From positions 1-40,330 of the forward strand of contig CAJXNU010000004.1 of the NCBI GenBank assembly GCA_913057255.1: DNA of 40,330 nt. Reading direction: 5' to 3'. The notes under the pieces are model-generated. The model worked only from the letters and a program-made list of their open reading frames with translations, was not told the origin of the DNA and made no database searches. The translations under genes and the position numbers were made by a program. How positions within the stretch are numbered: the stretch's first letter is position 1; every line of letters begins with the position of its first letter. Shown in pieces: positions 19,225-28,234 of this stretch. Source of the stretch: an uncultured Wenzhouxiangella sp. (GTDB lineage Bacteria; Pseudomonadota; Gammaproteobacteria; Xanthomonadales; Wenzhouxiangellaceae).

Positions 19225-21246
19225 ATGGAAAAGCGCTTCGAATTGGTGTCTAAGTATCAGCCAGCGGGTGATCAGCCCACTGCAATCGCCCAGCTGGTGG
19301 ATGGCTTGTCACAGGGCCACAGCCACCAGACTTTGCTGGGCGTGACCGGTTCAGGCAAGACATTCACCATGGCCAATGTGATCGCCAAGGCACAACGCCC
19401 CGCCTTGGTGATGGCGCCAAACAAAACCTTGGCTGCGCAATTGTATGGCGAGTTCAAGGCGTTCTTCCCCAACAATGCGGTGGAGTATTTTGTCTCTTAC
19501 TATGACTATTATCAGCCCGAGGCCTACGTGCCATCCACTGACACGTTCATTGAAAAAGATGCGGCCATCAATGAGCACATCGAGCAGATGCGATTGTCAG
19601 CCACCAAATCATTGCTCGAGCGTCCCGACAGTTTGATTGTCGCCACGGTCTCTGCCATTTATGGTTTGGGCGACCCCAGTTCTTTTTTGCAAATGACGCT
19701 GGCTCTCAATGTTGGAGACCACTTGCCGCAAAGAGCCATCCTTCGCCGGCTTGCTGAAATGCAATATGCCAGGAATGACTTTGAGCTGCGTCGCGGGACG
19801 TATCGAGTGCGTGGTGAGGTCATTGATATTTTTCCAGGCGACTCGGAGATTCAAGCCGTCCGCGTTGAGTTGTTTGACGACGAGATTGAAAAGATTGCCT
19901 ACTTCGATCCGCTCACAGGAGAGGTGCAACAAACGCTTGAGACATTGACCATCTTTCCAAAAACGCACTATGTCACCCCTCGCCAAGTGGTCCTCGATGC
20001 CGTCGATGCCATCAAAGCGGAGTTGAAGGAGCGTTTGGTGGTGTTGGAGCAGGCCAACAAATTGGTCGAGGCGCAGCGTCTTAGACAGCGAACGGAATAT
20101 GACATCGAGATGATGTTGGAGCTTGGTTATTGCCAAGGCATCGAGAACTATTCCAGACACCTCACAGGCAGACAGCCTGGTGAGGCGCCGCCCACTTTAT
20201 TTGATTACTTGCCAAAAGATGCGATTTTGATCGCCGATGAGTCCCATGTGACCATCCCCCAAATTGGCGGCATGTATCGGGGCGATCGATCGCGCAAAGA
20301 AACCCTAGTCGAGTTCGGCTTTCGCTTGCCATCGGCGCTGGATAATCGGCCATTGATGTTTGAAGAGTTTGCCGAGCGCGCCCCACAGATGATCTTGGTC
20401 TCGGCCACGCCAAGACAGTGGGAGGCTGATCACTCCCAACAAACTGTCGAGCAGGTGGTCCGGCCCACGGGCTTGGTCGACCCTGAGGTGGAAGTGCGGC
20501 CTGTGGCCAGCCAGGTGGACAATCTCTTATCTGAGATTCACAAGCGTGTGGCCCGCCAAGAGCGCGTCTTGGTGACGACTCTAACCAAGCGCATGGCAGA
20601 AAATCTGACCGAGTATTTGTCGGAGCATGATGTCAGGGTTCGCTATCTGCATTCCGATGTCGACACCGTTGAGCGGGTCGAGATTTTGCGTGATCTCCGT
20701 TTGGGTGCATTTGATGTGTTGGTGGGGATCAATTTGCTCAGAGAGGGGCTGGATTTGCCTGAGGTGTCCTTGGTCGCGATATTGGATGCTGACAAAGAGG
20801 GCTTTTTGCGCTCAACCGGGTCGCTGATTCAGACCATTGGCCGGGCTGCGAGGAATGTTCGGGGGAAGGCCATTTTGTATGCAGACCAGATCACCGATTC
20901 GATGGCCCGGGCAATCGAAGAGACGGAGCGACGTCGTACAAAACAAATCACCTTTAATGAAGAGCATGGCATCACGCCACAGACCATTTTAAAAAGTGTG
21001 GCTGACATCATGGCCGATGCGCACAACACGCCAGGCAAAAAGCCAGGCCAACGTCCAGGCCAAACCTCGAGCGCCCGTTCGGTGGTGTTGGAGTCGATGA
21101 GTCCTGAGCAAGCCGAGAAAGAAATTGCACGATTGGAAAAAGACATGCTCAAAGCGGCTGAGGCTTTAGAGTTTGAGACGGCGGCTCAGTTGCGTGACCA
21201 GATCGCTCAGCTCCGACGGGAGAGTCTTGGCCTAGTCCCTGCCTAA
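19225..21246 (+). CDS. uvrB: Excinuclease ABC subunit UvrB
   Basis: Central damage-verifying helicase of nucleotide excision repair; it receives DNA from UvrA and recruits UvrC. It has 673 residues. Landmarks in order are Walker [11 protein letters not shown] (about residue 39), the beta-hairpin region [21 protein letters not shown] (about 92-115), DESH (Walker B region), [11 protein letters not shown], the helicase motifs [30 protein letters not shown] and QTIGRAARN, and a C-terminal UVR domain ([28 protein letters not shown]) that binds UvrC. It starts at ATG 19225. An AhpD-like gene follows after 3 bp. Confidence 0.98.
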   Translation: MEKRFELVSKYQPAGDQPTAIAQLVDGLSQGHSHQTLLGVTGSGKTFTMANVIAKAQRPALVMAPNKTLAAQLYGEFKAFFPNNAVEYFVSYYDYYQPEAYVPSTDTFIEKDAAINEHIEQMRLSATKSLLERPDSLIVATVSAIYGLGDPSSFLQMTLALNVGDHLPQRAILRRLAEMQYARNDFELRRGTYRVRGEVIDIFPGDSEIQAVRVELFDDEIEKIAYFDPLTGEVQQTLETLTIFPKTHYVTPRQVVLDAVDAIKAELKERLVVLEQANKLVEAQRLRQRTEYDIEMMLELGYCQGIENYSRHLTGRQPGEAPPTLFDYLPKDAILIADESHVTIPQIGGMYRGDRSRKETLVEFGFRLPSALDNRPLMFEEFAERAPQMILVSATPRQWEADHSQQTVEQVVRPTGLVDPEVEVRPVASQVDNLLSEIHKRVARQERVLVTTLTKRMAENLTEYLSEHDVRVRYLHSDVDTVERVEILRDLRLGAFDVLVGINLLREGLDLPEVSLVAILDADKEGFLRSTGSLIQTIGRAARNVRGKAILYADQITDSMARAIEETERRRTKQITFNEEHGITPQTILKSVADIMADAHNTPGKKPGQRPGQTSSARSVVLESMSPEQAEKEIARLEKDMLKAAEALEFETAAQLRDQIAQLRRESLGLVPA

Positions 21247-21249
21247 TCT

Positions 21250-21816
21250 ATGAGGAAATGCACAGTGGCTTACATTCAACCCAAACCACTCAGTGAGTAT
21301 CCATGGCCGGTGCGCTGGGTGCTCAAACGCCAGATCAGAGTCTATGGAGAAGTCTTGCCACCGGCTTTTCTGTGGGGTCGGCGACCGGGGTTGTTCTTTG
21401 GCCTGTTGGCGATGCTGGGCGTGTTTTCCAGGCCTCGCTTTCCGATCCCAGCCGAGATGAGGGCATTGGCATCGATTCGCATTGCCCAGCTCAATGGCTG
21501 TCATTTTTGTGTGGATCTCAATGCCCACTTGTATCTGGAAGCGAAAGGGCAGGCAGATAAAGCCAAGCAAGTCGCCGAGTGGGCATCAACTCAAGACGTG
21601 TTCAATGAAAAAGAAAAAGCCGTTTTGAGGTACGCCGAGGCCATGACCGAGAATTGCGCGAGCATCGATGCCTCATCGATTGAGGCGCTGCGCACTCATT
21701 TTTCCGACGATGAAATCACTGCACTGACGGCTTGGGTCGCCTTTCAAAACATGAGTGCGAAATTCAACACCGCCTTGGGTGCGGAGCCGCATGGATTTTG
21801 TGAGATTCCTCAGTAA
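21250..21816 (+). CDS. Carboxymuconolactone decarboxylase/AhpD-like protein
   Basis: A 188-residue protein with a CMD/AhpD fold. The segment LNGCHFCVDLNAH holds the redox CxxC pair (Cys84, Cys87) and the distal His93 typical of AhpD-type peroxidases. The preceding IRIAQ and following KEKAVLRYAEAM are usual for the family. The N-terminal ~60 residues are hydrophobic and basic (WPVRWVLKRQIRVYGEVLP, LFFGLLAMLGVFSRP), unlike compact AhpD proteins, and may touch the membrane. It begins 3 bp after uvrB and is probably cotranscribed. Its tail overlaps the convergent GhrA-like gene by 7 bp. A peroxidase or thiol-oxidoreductase role is inferred. Confidence 0.85.
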   Translation: MRKCTVAYIQPKPLSEYPWPVRWVLKRQIRVYGEVLPPAFLWGRRPGLFFGLLAMLGVFSRPRFPIPAEMRALASIRIAQLNGCHFCVDLNAHLYLEAKGQADKAKQVAEWASTQDVFNEKEKAVLRYAEAMTENCASIDASSIEALRTHFSDDEITALTAWVAFQNMSAKFNTALGAEPHGFCEIPQ

Positions 21817-22733
21817 CCTTTGCTGAGATCTACCCGACCCAATGGGGGCTTTCCGGCCATTACATCTCGATAGCTCTGGGCCACCAAATCAGCGGCCTCT
21901 GAAGGGTCGGTCAGCGCCGCTGAGTGCGGTGAGACCCTAATCTGAGGATGTGTCCAAAAGGGATGGTCTTGGGGCAGGGGCTCTGTAGAAAAGACATCTA
22001 AGATGGCGTGTTTGGGGTGCCCAAGGTCCAGTGCTTTGAGAAGATCGGCCTCGACCAAGTGCGCGCCTCGGCCGACATTGATCAACACGCTGTCTCGGGG
22101 CATGTTCGCCATCAAGTTTTTATCTAGAATTCCGCGGGTTTCATCAGTTAGCGGTAACAAACAAATCAAATAATCCGACTGAGAGGCCAGCGTCATTAGC
22201 CCCGTCTGGCCGGTGTGCATCTGGATCGACTCAGGGCCATCCCCGCTGATGCTGTAGCCGCCGACTTCAAAGCCAAGCGCTTGGAATGCATGAGCCGCTT
22301 CTCGGCCCATGGCACCCATGCCAAGAATACCCACGCGAGGCTGATGGGTCGGTGCCCATGCTTGCCACTGTTTGGCTCGCTGCTGATTGTCGAATCGATT
22401 AAAGTCTCGCCAATGGGCAATGACCTGACCCACCAACCAAGTGGCCATGTCCCTGGCCAATTTCGGGCCAGCCAGTCGTCCGATGGGGAGGGTCTTGGGT
22501 ATGTCTGGGTCATTGACCAGATGTTCAATGCCAGCGCCCAAGGAGCTGATCGCTTTGAGATTGGGTAGGGTTTTAACCAATCCCTCGGGGTGTTTCCACA
22601 ACAGGGCAAATTCGATGTCGGTTGGCTCGCCCACCGCGGGCCAAATGCGGACATCGACATCGGGCAGACGTTTTTTGAGATCAGCGGCCAACCGCTCGTT
22701 GGAGCGGTCGGGCGCACAAATTAGCAAAGCCAT
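21810..22733 (-). CDS. D-2-hydroxyacid dehydrogenase, GhrA-like
   Basis: An NAD(P)-dependent reductase of 2-oxoacids, 307 residues from ATG 22733, most like glyoxylate/hydroxypyruvate reductase A (GhrA). Seen: LKAISSLGAGIEHL, the nucleotide-binding VGILGMGAMGREAAHAFQALG, LICLLPLTDETRGIL, LINVGRGAHLVEADLL (substrate Arg), LDVFSTEPLPQDHPFW (catalytic Glu) and VSPHSAALT (catalytic His). The open frame continues upstream into the preceding gene, but GGAG lies before the ATG and the extra residues look foreign. It is the last gene of the leftward amidohydrolase run, 31 bp behind it. The natural substrate is unknown. Confidence 0.9.
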   Translation of the reverse strand: MALLICAPDRSNERLAADLKKRLPDVDVRIWPAVGEPTDIEFALLWKHPEGLVKTLPNLKAISSLGAGIEHLVNDPDIPKTLPIGRLAGPKLARDMATWLVGQVIAHWRDFNRFDNQQRAKQWQAWAPTHQPRVGILGMGAMGREAAHAFQALGFEVGGYSISGDGPESIQMHTGQTGLMTLASQSDYLICLLPLTDETRGILDKNLMANMPRDSVLINVGRGAHLVEADLLKALDLGHPKHAILDVFSTEPLPQDHPFWTHPQIRVSPHSAALTDPSEAADLVAQSYRDVMAGKPPLGRVDLSKGY

Positions 22734-22764
22734 GACACCGACTCCATCAGGCCCGATCGAAGAC

Positions 22765-24048
22765 TTAGCGTGATTGCTGTCTTTGGCGATACCGCTCGTA
22801 GAGTGCTCGGCCCTTGACCGCACTGAGATCGTAGGCTTGGCCATCGATCCAGACATGCGTGATCTGTGTCATGGGTTCGAGTGGGTGGCCATTGGCAGCA
22901 AATAAACTGGCACGTTTTCCGACTTCAATGGAGCCCAGCTCCTCATCGACGCCAAGAATCTCGGCAGGCCACAGGGTCACTGACTTAATGGCTGTGTCTA
23001 CATCTAAGCCATGGGCCACTGCAGTACCTGCCTGAAAGGGGAGGTTTCTCGCGTTGGCCACATCCATGCCTCTGGTGGCATCAGCGATGGCAAACTTCAC
23101 ACCCGCCTCGGCCAAACGAGCAGGCGCCACAAAGCTTGAATCATAGGCCTCGTGCCGGCGCATGGGAAGGGCATAGACGTTTTTCAAAATCACTGGGATA
23201 TTGTCTTCGGCCAATCGAGGTGCAATGTGTTGCACATCCGGCGTGGCCACCAAGATGATGTTCTCAAAACCTTGGTCCTGGGCCCAATCAAGCGCTGCTT
23301 CCATCGCATCATAGCGATTGGCATGCAACATCAATGGGACTTCGCCAGCGAGCATTGGGCCGAGTGCTTCGAGCTGATCATTTCTTTTGGGGGCCGGTAA
23401 GCCATTGCTCAGGGAGGCTTCCATGGCTTGATGCCAATGCCGGGCTTGGTCGAGCGTCCGGTTGATGATTTTTAGATCTTCATTGTCAGCGTCATCGACC
23501 GCACCTGGCGGAAATGCGATGTGCATGCCAGCCTGTGGGCGAATCACCATGTCCTCCCAGATCCAGCCATCGAGGTTCATCACGGCAGAGTGGCCGCGGA
23601 TGAGGCCACCACCCGGGATGATATGGGCGCTCAACACGCCGCCGGCGATGCTCGCTGGTAAGAGTTGAGAATCATGGTTCACCGCCACTTCAACATTCAA
23701 GGCGGCGTTGATATTGCCCATCTCTGAGGTATCCACCGTCCCTGAGACCGAGCTGATTTCAGTCAGCCCAAGCTGAGTGGCTGGGTGGACGAAGCCGGGG
23801 TAGAGCTGATGGCCTGTCATATCCACCACCATGGCATCGGCTGGGATCTCAACATCTGTACCCACCGCCTCAATGAAGCCATCTCGAATCACAACGGTGG
23901 CATTGTCGATCGAAGGGGCAGCGATTGGATGGACGGTCGCACCCTGTAGAACAGTGATCTGGGCACTGGCCGACCACGACAAGGCCAGCCCAGTGGCCAA
24001 GAGCAGAGATGCGATTTTAGTTTGCATGGAAAACACAGTATTCATCAT
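22765..24048 (-). CDS. Exported amidohydrolase-like protein with degenerate metal site
   Basis: A 427-residue protein with a signal peptide (IASLLLATGLALSWSASAQ). The composite beta-sandwich/TIM-barrel layout of amidohydrolases is clear: N-terminal TVLQGATVHPI and VVIRDGFIEAVG, and C-terminal LGSIEVGKRASLFAANGHPLEP and THVWIDGQAYD. At the first barrel strand, where relatives have D-x-H-x-H, this protein reads PGFVHPATQLGL (Ala90 and Gln92 in place of the two metal histidines). The late region has FAIADATRGM. It is probably not a standard metal-dependent hydrolase and may be a partner or scaffold. The start overlaps the preceding gene by 32 bp; GGA just upstream and the signal peptide support ATG 24048 or 24045. 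Confidence 0.82.
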   Translation of the reverse strand: MMNTVFSMQTKIASLLLATGLALSWSASAQITVLQGATVHPIAAPSIDNATVVIRDGFIEAVGTDVEIPADAMVVDMTGHQLYPGFVHPATQLGLTEISSVSGTVDTSEMGNINAALNVEVAVNHDSQLLPASIAGGVLSAHIIPGGGLIRGHSAVMNLDGWIWEDMVIRPQAGMHIAFPPGAVDDADNEDLKIINRTLDQARHWHQAMEASLSNGLPAPKRNDQLEALGPMLAGEVPLMLHANRYDAMEAALDWAQDQGFENIILVATPDVQHIAPRLAEDNIPVILKNVYALPMRRHEAYDSSFVAPARLAEAGVKFAIADATRGMDVANARNLPFQAGTAVAHGLDVDTAIKSVTLWPAEILGVDEELGSIEVGKRASLFAANGHPLEPMTQITHVWIDGQAYDLSAVKGRALYERYRQRQQSR

Positions 24049-25516
24049 GGTCCAATTCCGATGGTCGGTAGCCTGTCAAGTGACGGGCAAAGTTGAAAGT
24101 TTGGCGTTTTGCGGTAGCCGGTGAGTCGGCTGGGTCAGTATCCGTTTCGGTAGCACCAGCGTCATCCTCACCTTGGTTTAGCACCATGGCCATGAGCTCG
24201 GCGCGTTCTGCTTCAAGTGCCTCCTGCATGCGCTGATCCGCTTCCCGATCAAAGTACAACCGACCATCCACCCAAGTTTGGGTGACTTTGCTAAAGGCGC
24301 TCAGTGGGTGCCCATCCCATAAAACCAAATCGGCATCATATCCTTCAGCGATTCGACCAATTTGGTCACCGGCGCCAATCTGATCTGCTGAATAAGCGGT
24401 GATCATTTTGAGCGCTTCATGCGGATCGACACCACCGTAGCGGACGGCTTTGGCAGCATCGAGATTCATGCGTCGAGCCAGCTCTGGGTTGTCAGAGTGC
24501 AGGGCGGTCAACACGCCAGCCTCGTGCATGAGCGCCGGGTTATAGCCAATCGCATCAGTGGCTTCGGCTTTAAAATTCCACCAGTCGATGAAGGTGGAGC
24601 CACCGGCGCCATGCTCGGCCATTTGTGGGGCGATCTTGTAGCCTTCTAAGATGTGCTGCAAGGTCTTAATCCGGAATCCAAAGGATTCGGCGGCTCGCAT
24701 GAGGGCCAAGGCCTCATCGGCGCGGTAGCCATGCGAATGGACGTCAAGTTGTCCATTGATGATCTCAACGATCGCCTCCATTTCGTGATCGGGTCGGGGT
24801 GGAATGCGATTTCTTGCTGCCCGCCCGGTTGGCATGGACTCTTTTGCTTTTTGGTAGTCCGCGGCGGTTTGAAACTTCTCGCGAATGACTTGCTCCACAC
24901 CGGGACGTGTTTGAGGATAGCGCGGTTCTGCAGGTCGCCAGTTGCTTTGCTTAGGGTTCTCGCCCAAAGCAAACTTAATGCCTGGCCGAGCGCCTTCAAA
25001 AATGAGCTCCTCGGGTGAGGCCCCCCAACGCATTTTGATGGTGGCCATTTGACCACCAATGGCATTGGCCGAGCCATGCAAGAGATTGATGGTGGTTACG
25101 CCACCGGCCAGTTGCCGATAGATATTGATCGACTCAGAATCCACCACATCACGAATTCTGACATCGGCGGTGCTGATGCGGGAGGCCTCATTGACGCCAC
25201 CAATAATCGCTGCATGTGAGTGGTTATCCACGATGCCGGGTGTGATGTGATGGTCCGTGCCATCAATTTCAATGGCGCCACGGGGGGCGTCGAGATCGAC
25301 ACCAATAGCGACAATCTTTCCGCGCCTAAAGAGCACATCGGCATTTTCAATGATATCGCCCTCGGTGGCTGGCCAGACCGTGACATTGCGAATGACCACA
25401 GCCTCAGGCTGAGGTGGTTCAGGGCTGTTCCAAGCTTCAATGTCCGGTGTCCATTCGGCAGCATGAGCCGTGACGATGAGACCACACGAAAGAATCAGTG
25501 TAAGTAGGTGTCGCAT
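24017..25516 (-). CDS. Exported amidohydrolase with intact metal-binding site
   Basis: A 499-residue, imidazolonepropionase-like amidohydrolase with a signal peptide (HLLTLILSCGLIVTAHAA), so periplasmic or secreted. Metal ligands are in place: PGIVDNHSH (His99, His101), DVHSHGY (His260, His262), KTLQHILEGY (His288) and ALHSDNPEL (Asp342). The N-terminal VVIRNVTVWPA and C-terminal GRIAEGYDADLVLWDGHPL complete the fold. The substrate is unknown; families of this type cleave cyclic amides or Xaa-Pro dipeptides. The ATG shares one base with the stop of the preceding gene (TAATG). It is the only member of the trio with a complete site. Confidence 0.9.
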   Translation of the reverse strand: MRHLLTLILSCGLIVTAHAAEWTPDIEAWNSPEPPQPEAVVIRNVTVWPATEGDIIENADVLFRRGKIVAIGVDLDAPRGAIEIDGTDHHITPGIVDNHSHAAIIGGVNEASRISTADVRIRDVVDSESINIYRQLAGGVTTINLLHGSANAIGGQMATIKMRWGASPEELIFEGARPGIKFALGENPKQSNWRPAEPRYPQTRPGVEQVIREKFQTAADYQKAKESMPTGRAARNRIPPRPDHEMEAIVEIINGQLDVHSHGYRADEALALMRAAESFGFRIKTLQHILEGYKIAPQMAEHGAGGSTFIDWWNFKAEATDAIGYNPALMHEAGVLTALHSDNPELARRMNLDAAKAVRYGGVDPHEALKMITAYSADQIGAGDQIGRIAEGYDADLVLWDGHPLSAFSKVTQTWVDGRLYFDREADQRMQEALEAERAELMAMVLNQGEDDAGATETDTDPADSPATAKRQTFNFARHLTGYRPSELDHDEYCVFHAN

Positions 25517-27204
25517 TATTGTGCCTCCCCGACTAGATTGGATGCGGTGGCTTGCTCTGGGCTCGCGGCCGCCACTTGTCTTTGTCCGCGCAACGTGAAC
25601 TCACCGAAAGGCCCCGACCCATTGCCTCGGGCCGAGTCACCATTGATGGTGAGCTTCAAGGTGATGGTGCCGGTGCCACCGAATCGGGAGGAGTCAATGG
25701 TGGCGATCAGTTGATCATCGCTGACTTCGGCGCTGGTTAATGGTGAATCATTGCCCATCACCGATAAAGTGCCTTGGATGTTTGAGGGTGTGCCGGTGAG
25801 AATGAGCTGTCCATCCACATCGCCCATGCCACCCAGCCCGAGCGTGAGCGCCCAAGTGCCGACAGGATCCACCGATGGGGGTTTGATGGCGGCCAATTCA
25901 TACCTCATCCCATCCACCCATACATCGGATATCTTCGGGCTTTCGGAAATTAACTCGCCTTCGGCGACAATCAGATTGGCCATCATCCCAGGTGCGACTT
26001 TGCCTGCCCGGTCGCTCAGCAACAGCCATTGGGCCGGTGCAGTGGTCACCGCGGCCAAAGCAACATCGGGATCGAGCCCTCTGTCGACCGCTTTGGCCAA
26101 GTTTTTTAGGAAGTCTCCGGGTTGGCTCGATCCATGACTGGTAAAAATCATATCCACTCCCGCCTCATGCAAGGTCTTGGGATTGTCTGGCGCTCGATGC
26201 CAATGCCTTAGCGCCTCCAAAGATACGTTCCGGTCGTTTTCATCTTTGACATCGGGGGCATCGGGGAAGTTGATTGGAATGATGTGCAAGACGTCAGTCC
26301 CTGTGATGTCATCGAGTCGTTGATACTCGGCACCATGGCCGACGATGGCCAGCTGCGTTTCATCGAATTGGACAAAGGAAAGAATGCGCAGGGTATCGAG
26401 TAGATCTTGTGACGAGAACACCAAAGGCGTTCCACCATTGAGCGACCGGCCCAGCTCATCCAATCCTTCAAACCATTGAGGGCGGGGTTGGGCGGGGTTG
26501 AGTGCCCAAGCGTTACGCGCCTCGGTTTGCCAAGCGGCATCCGAAAACGTTTGTCGAACCAAGGCCACAGCGCCCATCAGCGAGCTGGGAAATTGCCGGC
26601 GACCAGCACGACCTTCAAAACTGGCAAACTGGCCAAATTCAGGGTCAATGACGTTGTGCGACATGCCTCCTTCACCTAGGTTGGCCACCACGCCACTGCC
26701 ACGCAGCAGACCATGGCTGGGCGCAAATACAGCGGTGGTAAAGCCCGCCCGACGCAGTTGCTCGACCTGGTCTTGAGGCCAGTGTGTGGCACTGATTTTG
26801 GCATCGGGTTTGATGAGTGCATGCCGCCCAGCCGGCGTGGGCGAATCGCTTGAGTCCTCTTGAGGTGACGTGTCGATCTGAAAATGCGGCTCGATCAGTC
26901 CAGCGTAAATGGTGATGGGCGGCTGATCGTCGTCCCGTTCAAATCGGTGAATGCGCGCATCGGCGGGAACTTCGACATTAGCACCAACGGCCTCAATAAT
27001 TCCATCTCGAATCACGACCGTGCCAGATTCAATGATTTCTCCCGGCTCAGTGACAATCCTGACATCAATGATGGCATGTACATTTGGGGACGGTTGGCGA
27101 AGGTCAGCCAATGCAATGGAGCTGACGGCGAGCGATAAGACGGCCACTAACCACCATCGATGGCGAGGTGGCTGTTGGCTTCTATTGCGGTGGATGGTCT
27201 GCAA
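25516..27204 (-). CDS. Exported amidohydrolase-like protein, degenerate site, extra C-terminal domain
   Basis: First of three tandem amidohydrolase-fold genes, 562 residues from a TTG at 27204 that has AGGAG 6 bases upstream. The basic N-terminus leads to a signal sequence (WWLVAVLSLAVSSIALA). The N-terminal VVIRDGIIEAVGANVEVP and later GKVAPGMMANLIVAEG and SDVWVDGMRYE are typical of the fold. The metal strand reads YAGLIEPHFQID: one His (107) remains and the second is Gln109. An added C-terminal domain of about 110 residues (from VGTWALTLG to FTLRGQRQ) is Gly/Thr-rich and probably beta-structured. A longer reading from 27255 would cross the operator-like repeat and lacks a ribosome binding site. 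Confidence 0.82.
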   Translation of the reverse strand: MQTIHRNRSQQPPRHRWWLVAVLSLAVSSIALADLRQPSPNVHAIIDVRIVTEPGEIIESGTVVIRDGIIEAVGANVEVPADARIHRFERDDDQPPITIYAGLIEPHFQIDTSPQEDSSDSPTPAGRHALIKPDAKISATHWPQDQVEQLRRAGFTTAVFAPSHGLLRGSGVVANLGEGGMSHNVIDPEFGQFASFEGRAGRRQFPSSLMGAVALVRQTFSDAAWQTEARNAWALNPAQPRPQWFEGLDELGRSLNGGTPLVFSSQDLLDTLRILSFVQFDETQLAIVGHGAEYQRLDDITGTDVLHIIPINFPDAPDVKDENDRNVSLEALRHWHRAPDNPKTLHEAGVDMIFTSHGSSQPGDFLKNLAKAVDRGLDPDVALAAVTTAPAQWLLLSDRAGKVAPGMMANLIVAEGELISESPKISDVWVDGMRYELAAIKPPSVDPVGTWALTLGLGGMGDVDGQLILTGTPSNIQGTLSVMGNDSPLTSAEVSDDQLIATIDSSRFGGTGTITLKLTINGDSARGNGSGPFGEFTLRGQRQVAAASPEQATASNLVGEAQ

Positions 27205-27231
27205 GACAATCTCCTGAAGTATCAGTCGTTC

Positions 27232-27257
27232 GGGTGTCGACTGACTATACAACACCC
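27232..27257 (-). promoter_or_regulatory. Operator-like inverted repeat and -10 box before the amidohydrolase genes
   Basis: Perfect arms GGGTGT and ACACCC enclose 14 bp. On the minus strand the repeat includes TATAGT (27249-27244), a good -10 box, about 40 bases before the TTG start of the first amidohydrolase. The 24-bp core has the same length, the same GGTGT...ACACC ends and the same TATAGT as the palindrome at 29820-29843, and the first nine bases of one strand (GGTGTTGTA) are identical. No convincing -35 is seen. Binding by the neighbouring GntR regulator is inferred. Confidence 0.55.
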
Positions 27258-27304
27258 AGTGAAAGAATTGCTACGGGAGGCCGGCTTTGCTTTAAGTTTG
27301 GCGC

Positions 27305-28234
27305 TTAAGCGGTTGCGCGTCGGCGCATCATCACTGCACCCCACAGGAGGGGTAGGGCAATCAACCACCCCAGCCACATCATTGGGGATACAAAGGTCTC
27401 AAGGATTTGTAGGATGCCGGTGCCATGACCCATGACCTCATTCGAATCTTCAATGCCCAGTTTAAGACTCAATGGCAATGGGCTCTCGCCAAAACGACGC
27501 GCTGCCCAGCCTAAAGGTTCAAACCCATTGAGCTGCCCAAAGTTAAGAAACCGCCATCCGCTGATGGTCATGCTGATGATGGCCAGTATAGCGATGGCGA
27601 CAAACAGTGGCGAGCGCGGGGCCCATGAAGAGCAAAATAGCAAATAGGCATACACAGGGAGTAACCAAAAGCCCTGAGCCATCAATGCAAGAAGAAAGGT
27701 GAAAGCATGACCCAGGACCAAATCAGCCCGAAATAAAAATGGCCAAATGGGCAGATCGGCCATCAGTCCATAAACCGAGATGATGGATAGGAATAGGAGC
27801 TGAGTGATGGATAGGAAGAACCAATAGCTCAATGGGAAGATCACAACCGCCATCACGATCTTGGAAATCACGGTGAGTCGATCAGACACCGGGAGGCTTT
27901 TCCAAAACAAGATGGAGCGATCTTTTCTTTCATCAAAAAGGGCGTGGCCCACATAAAAAATAATCACCAAGCTCAAAGGAATAAAAAAAGGTATGGTCAG
28001 GGCGGAGAGCACGGCGCGCGTGACCTGATATCGATCCTCAATGCTCATGTCCCCAGGAAGGGCAGCCAAGCCCGTCATGCCATCGCTGTTGAGACGAAAT
28101 GCGATGTCGTTGGAGAACAGCAGGGTACCCAGTACCAGGGCAATTAAGACGGTGCCGACAATAACCGGCAGCCAAAGGCAGGTGCCTTTGTTTTCTAGGA
28201 TCTCTTTCCTAAGTAATGTGATTAGTGCGCTCAT
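27305..28234 (-). CDS. ABC-2 type transporter permease
   Basis: A 309-residue integral membrane protein with about six or seven hydrophobic segments, among them LPVIVGTVLIALVLGTLLF (about 22-41), LTIPFFIPLSLVIIFYVG (about 78-95), IVMAVVIFPLSYWFFLSI and the C-terminal WLGWLIALPLLWGAVMM. The ERKDRSILFWKSLPVSD loop after the second span is characteristic of ABC-2 permeases. It has no substrate-binding partner, which points to export or membrane/envelope stress defence, as proposed for YtrABC-like systems. The ATG overlaps the ATPase stop (ATGA). The last residues are basic. Confidence 0.88.
   Translation of the reverse strand: MSALITLLRKEILENKGTCLWLPVIVGTVLIALVLGTLLFSNDIAFRLNSDGMTGLAALPGDMSIEDRYQVTRAVLSALTIPFFIPLSLVIIFYVGHALFDERKDRSILFWKSLPVSDRLTVISKIVMAVVIFPLSYWFFLSITQLLFLSIISVYGLMADLPIWPFLFRADLVLGHAFTFLLALMAQGFWLLPVYAYLLFCSSWAPRSPLFVAIAILAIISMTISGWRFLNFGQLNGFEPLGWAARRFGESPLPLSLKLGIEDSNEVMGHGTGILQILETFVSPMMWLGWLIALPLLWGAVMMRRRATA

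Noticed and set aside
26480-26502. GGCGGGGTTG tandem duplication
   Set aside because: A 10-bp duplication inside the first amidohydrolase gene that leaves the protein frame readable; probably chance.
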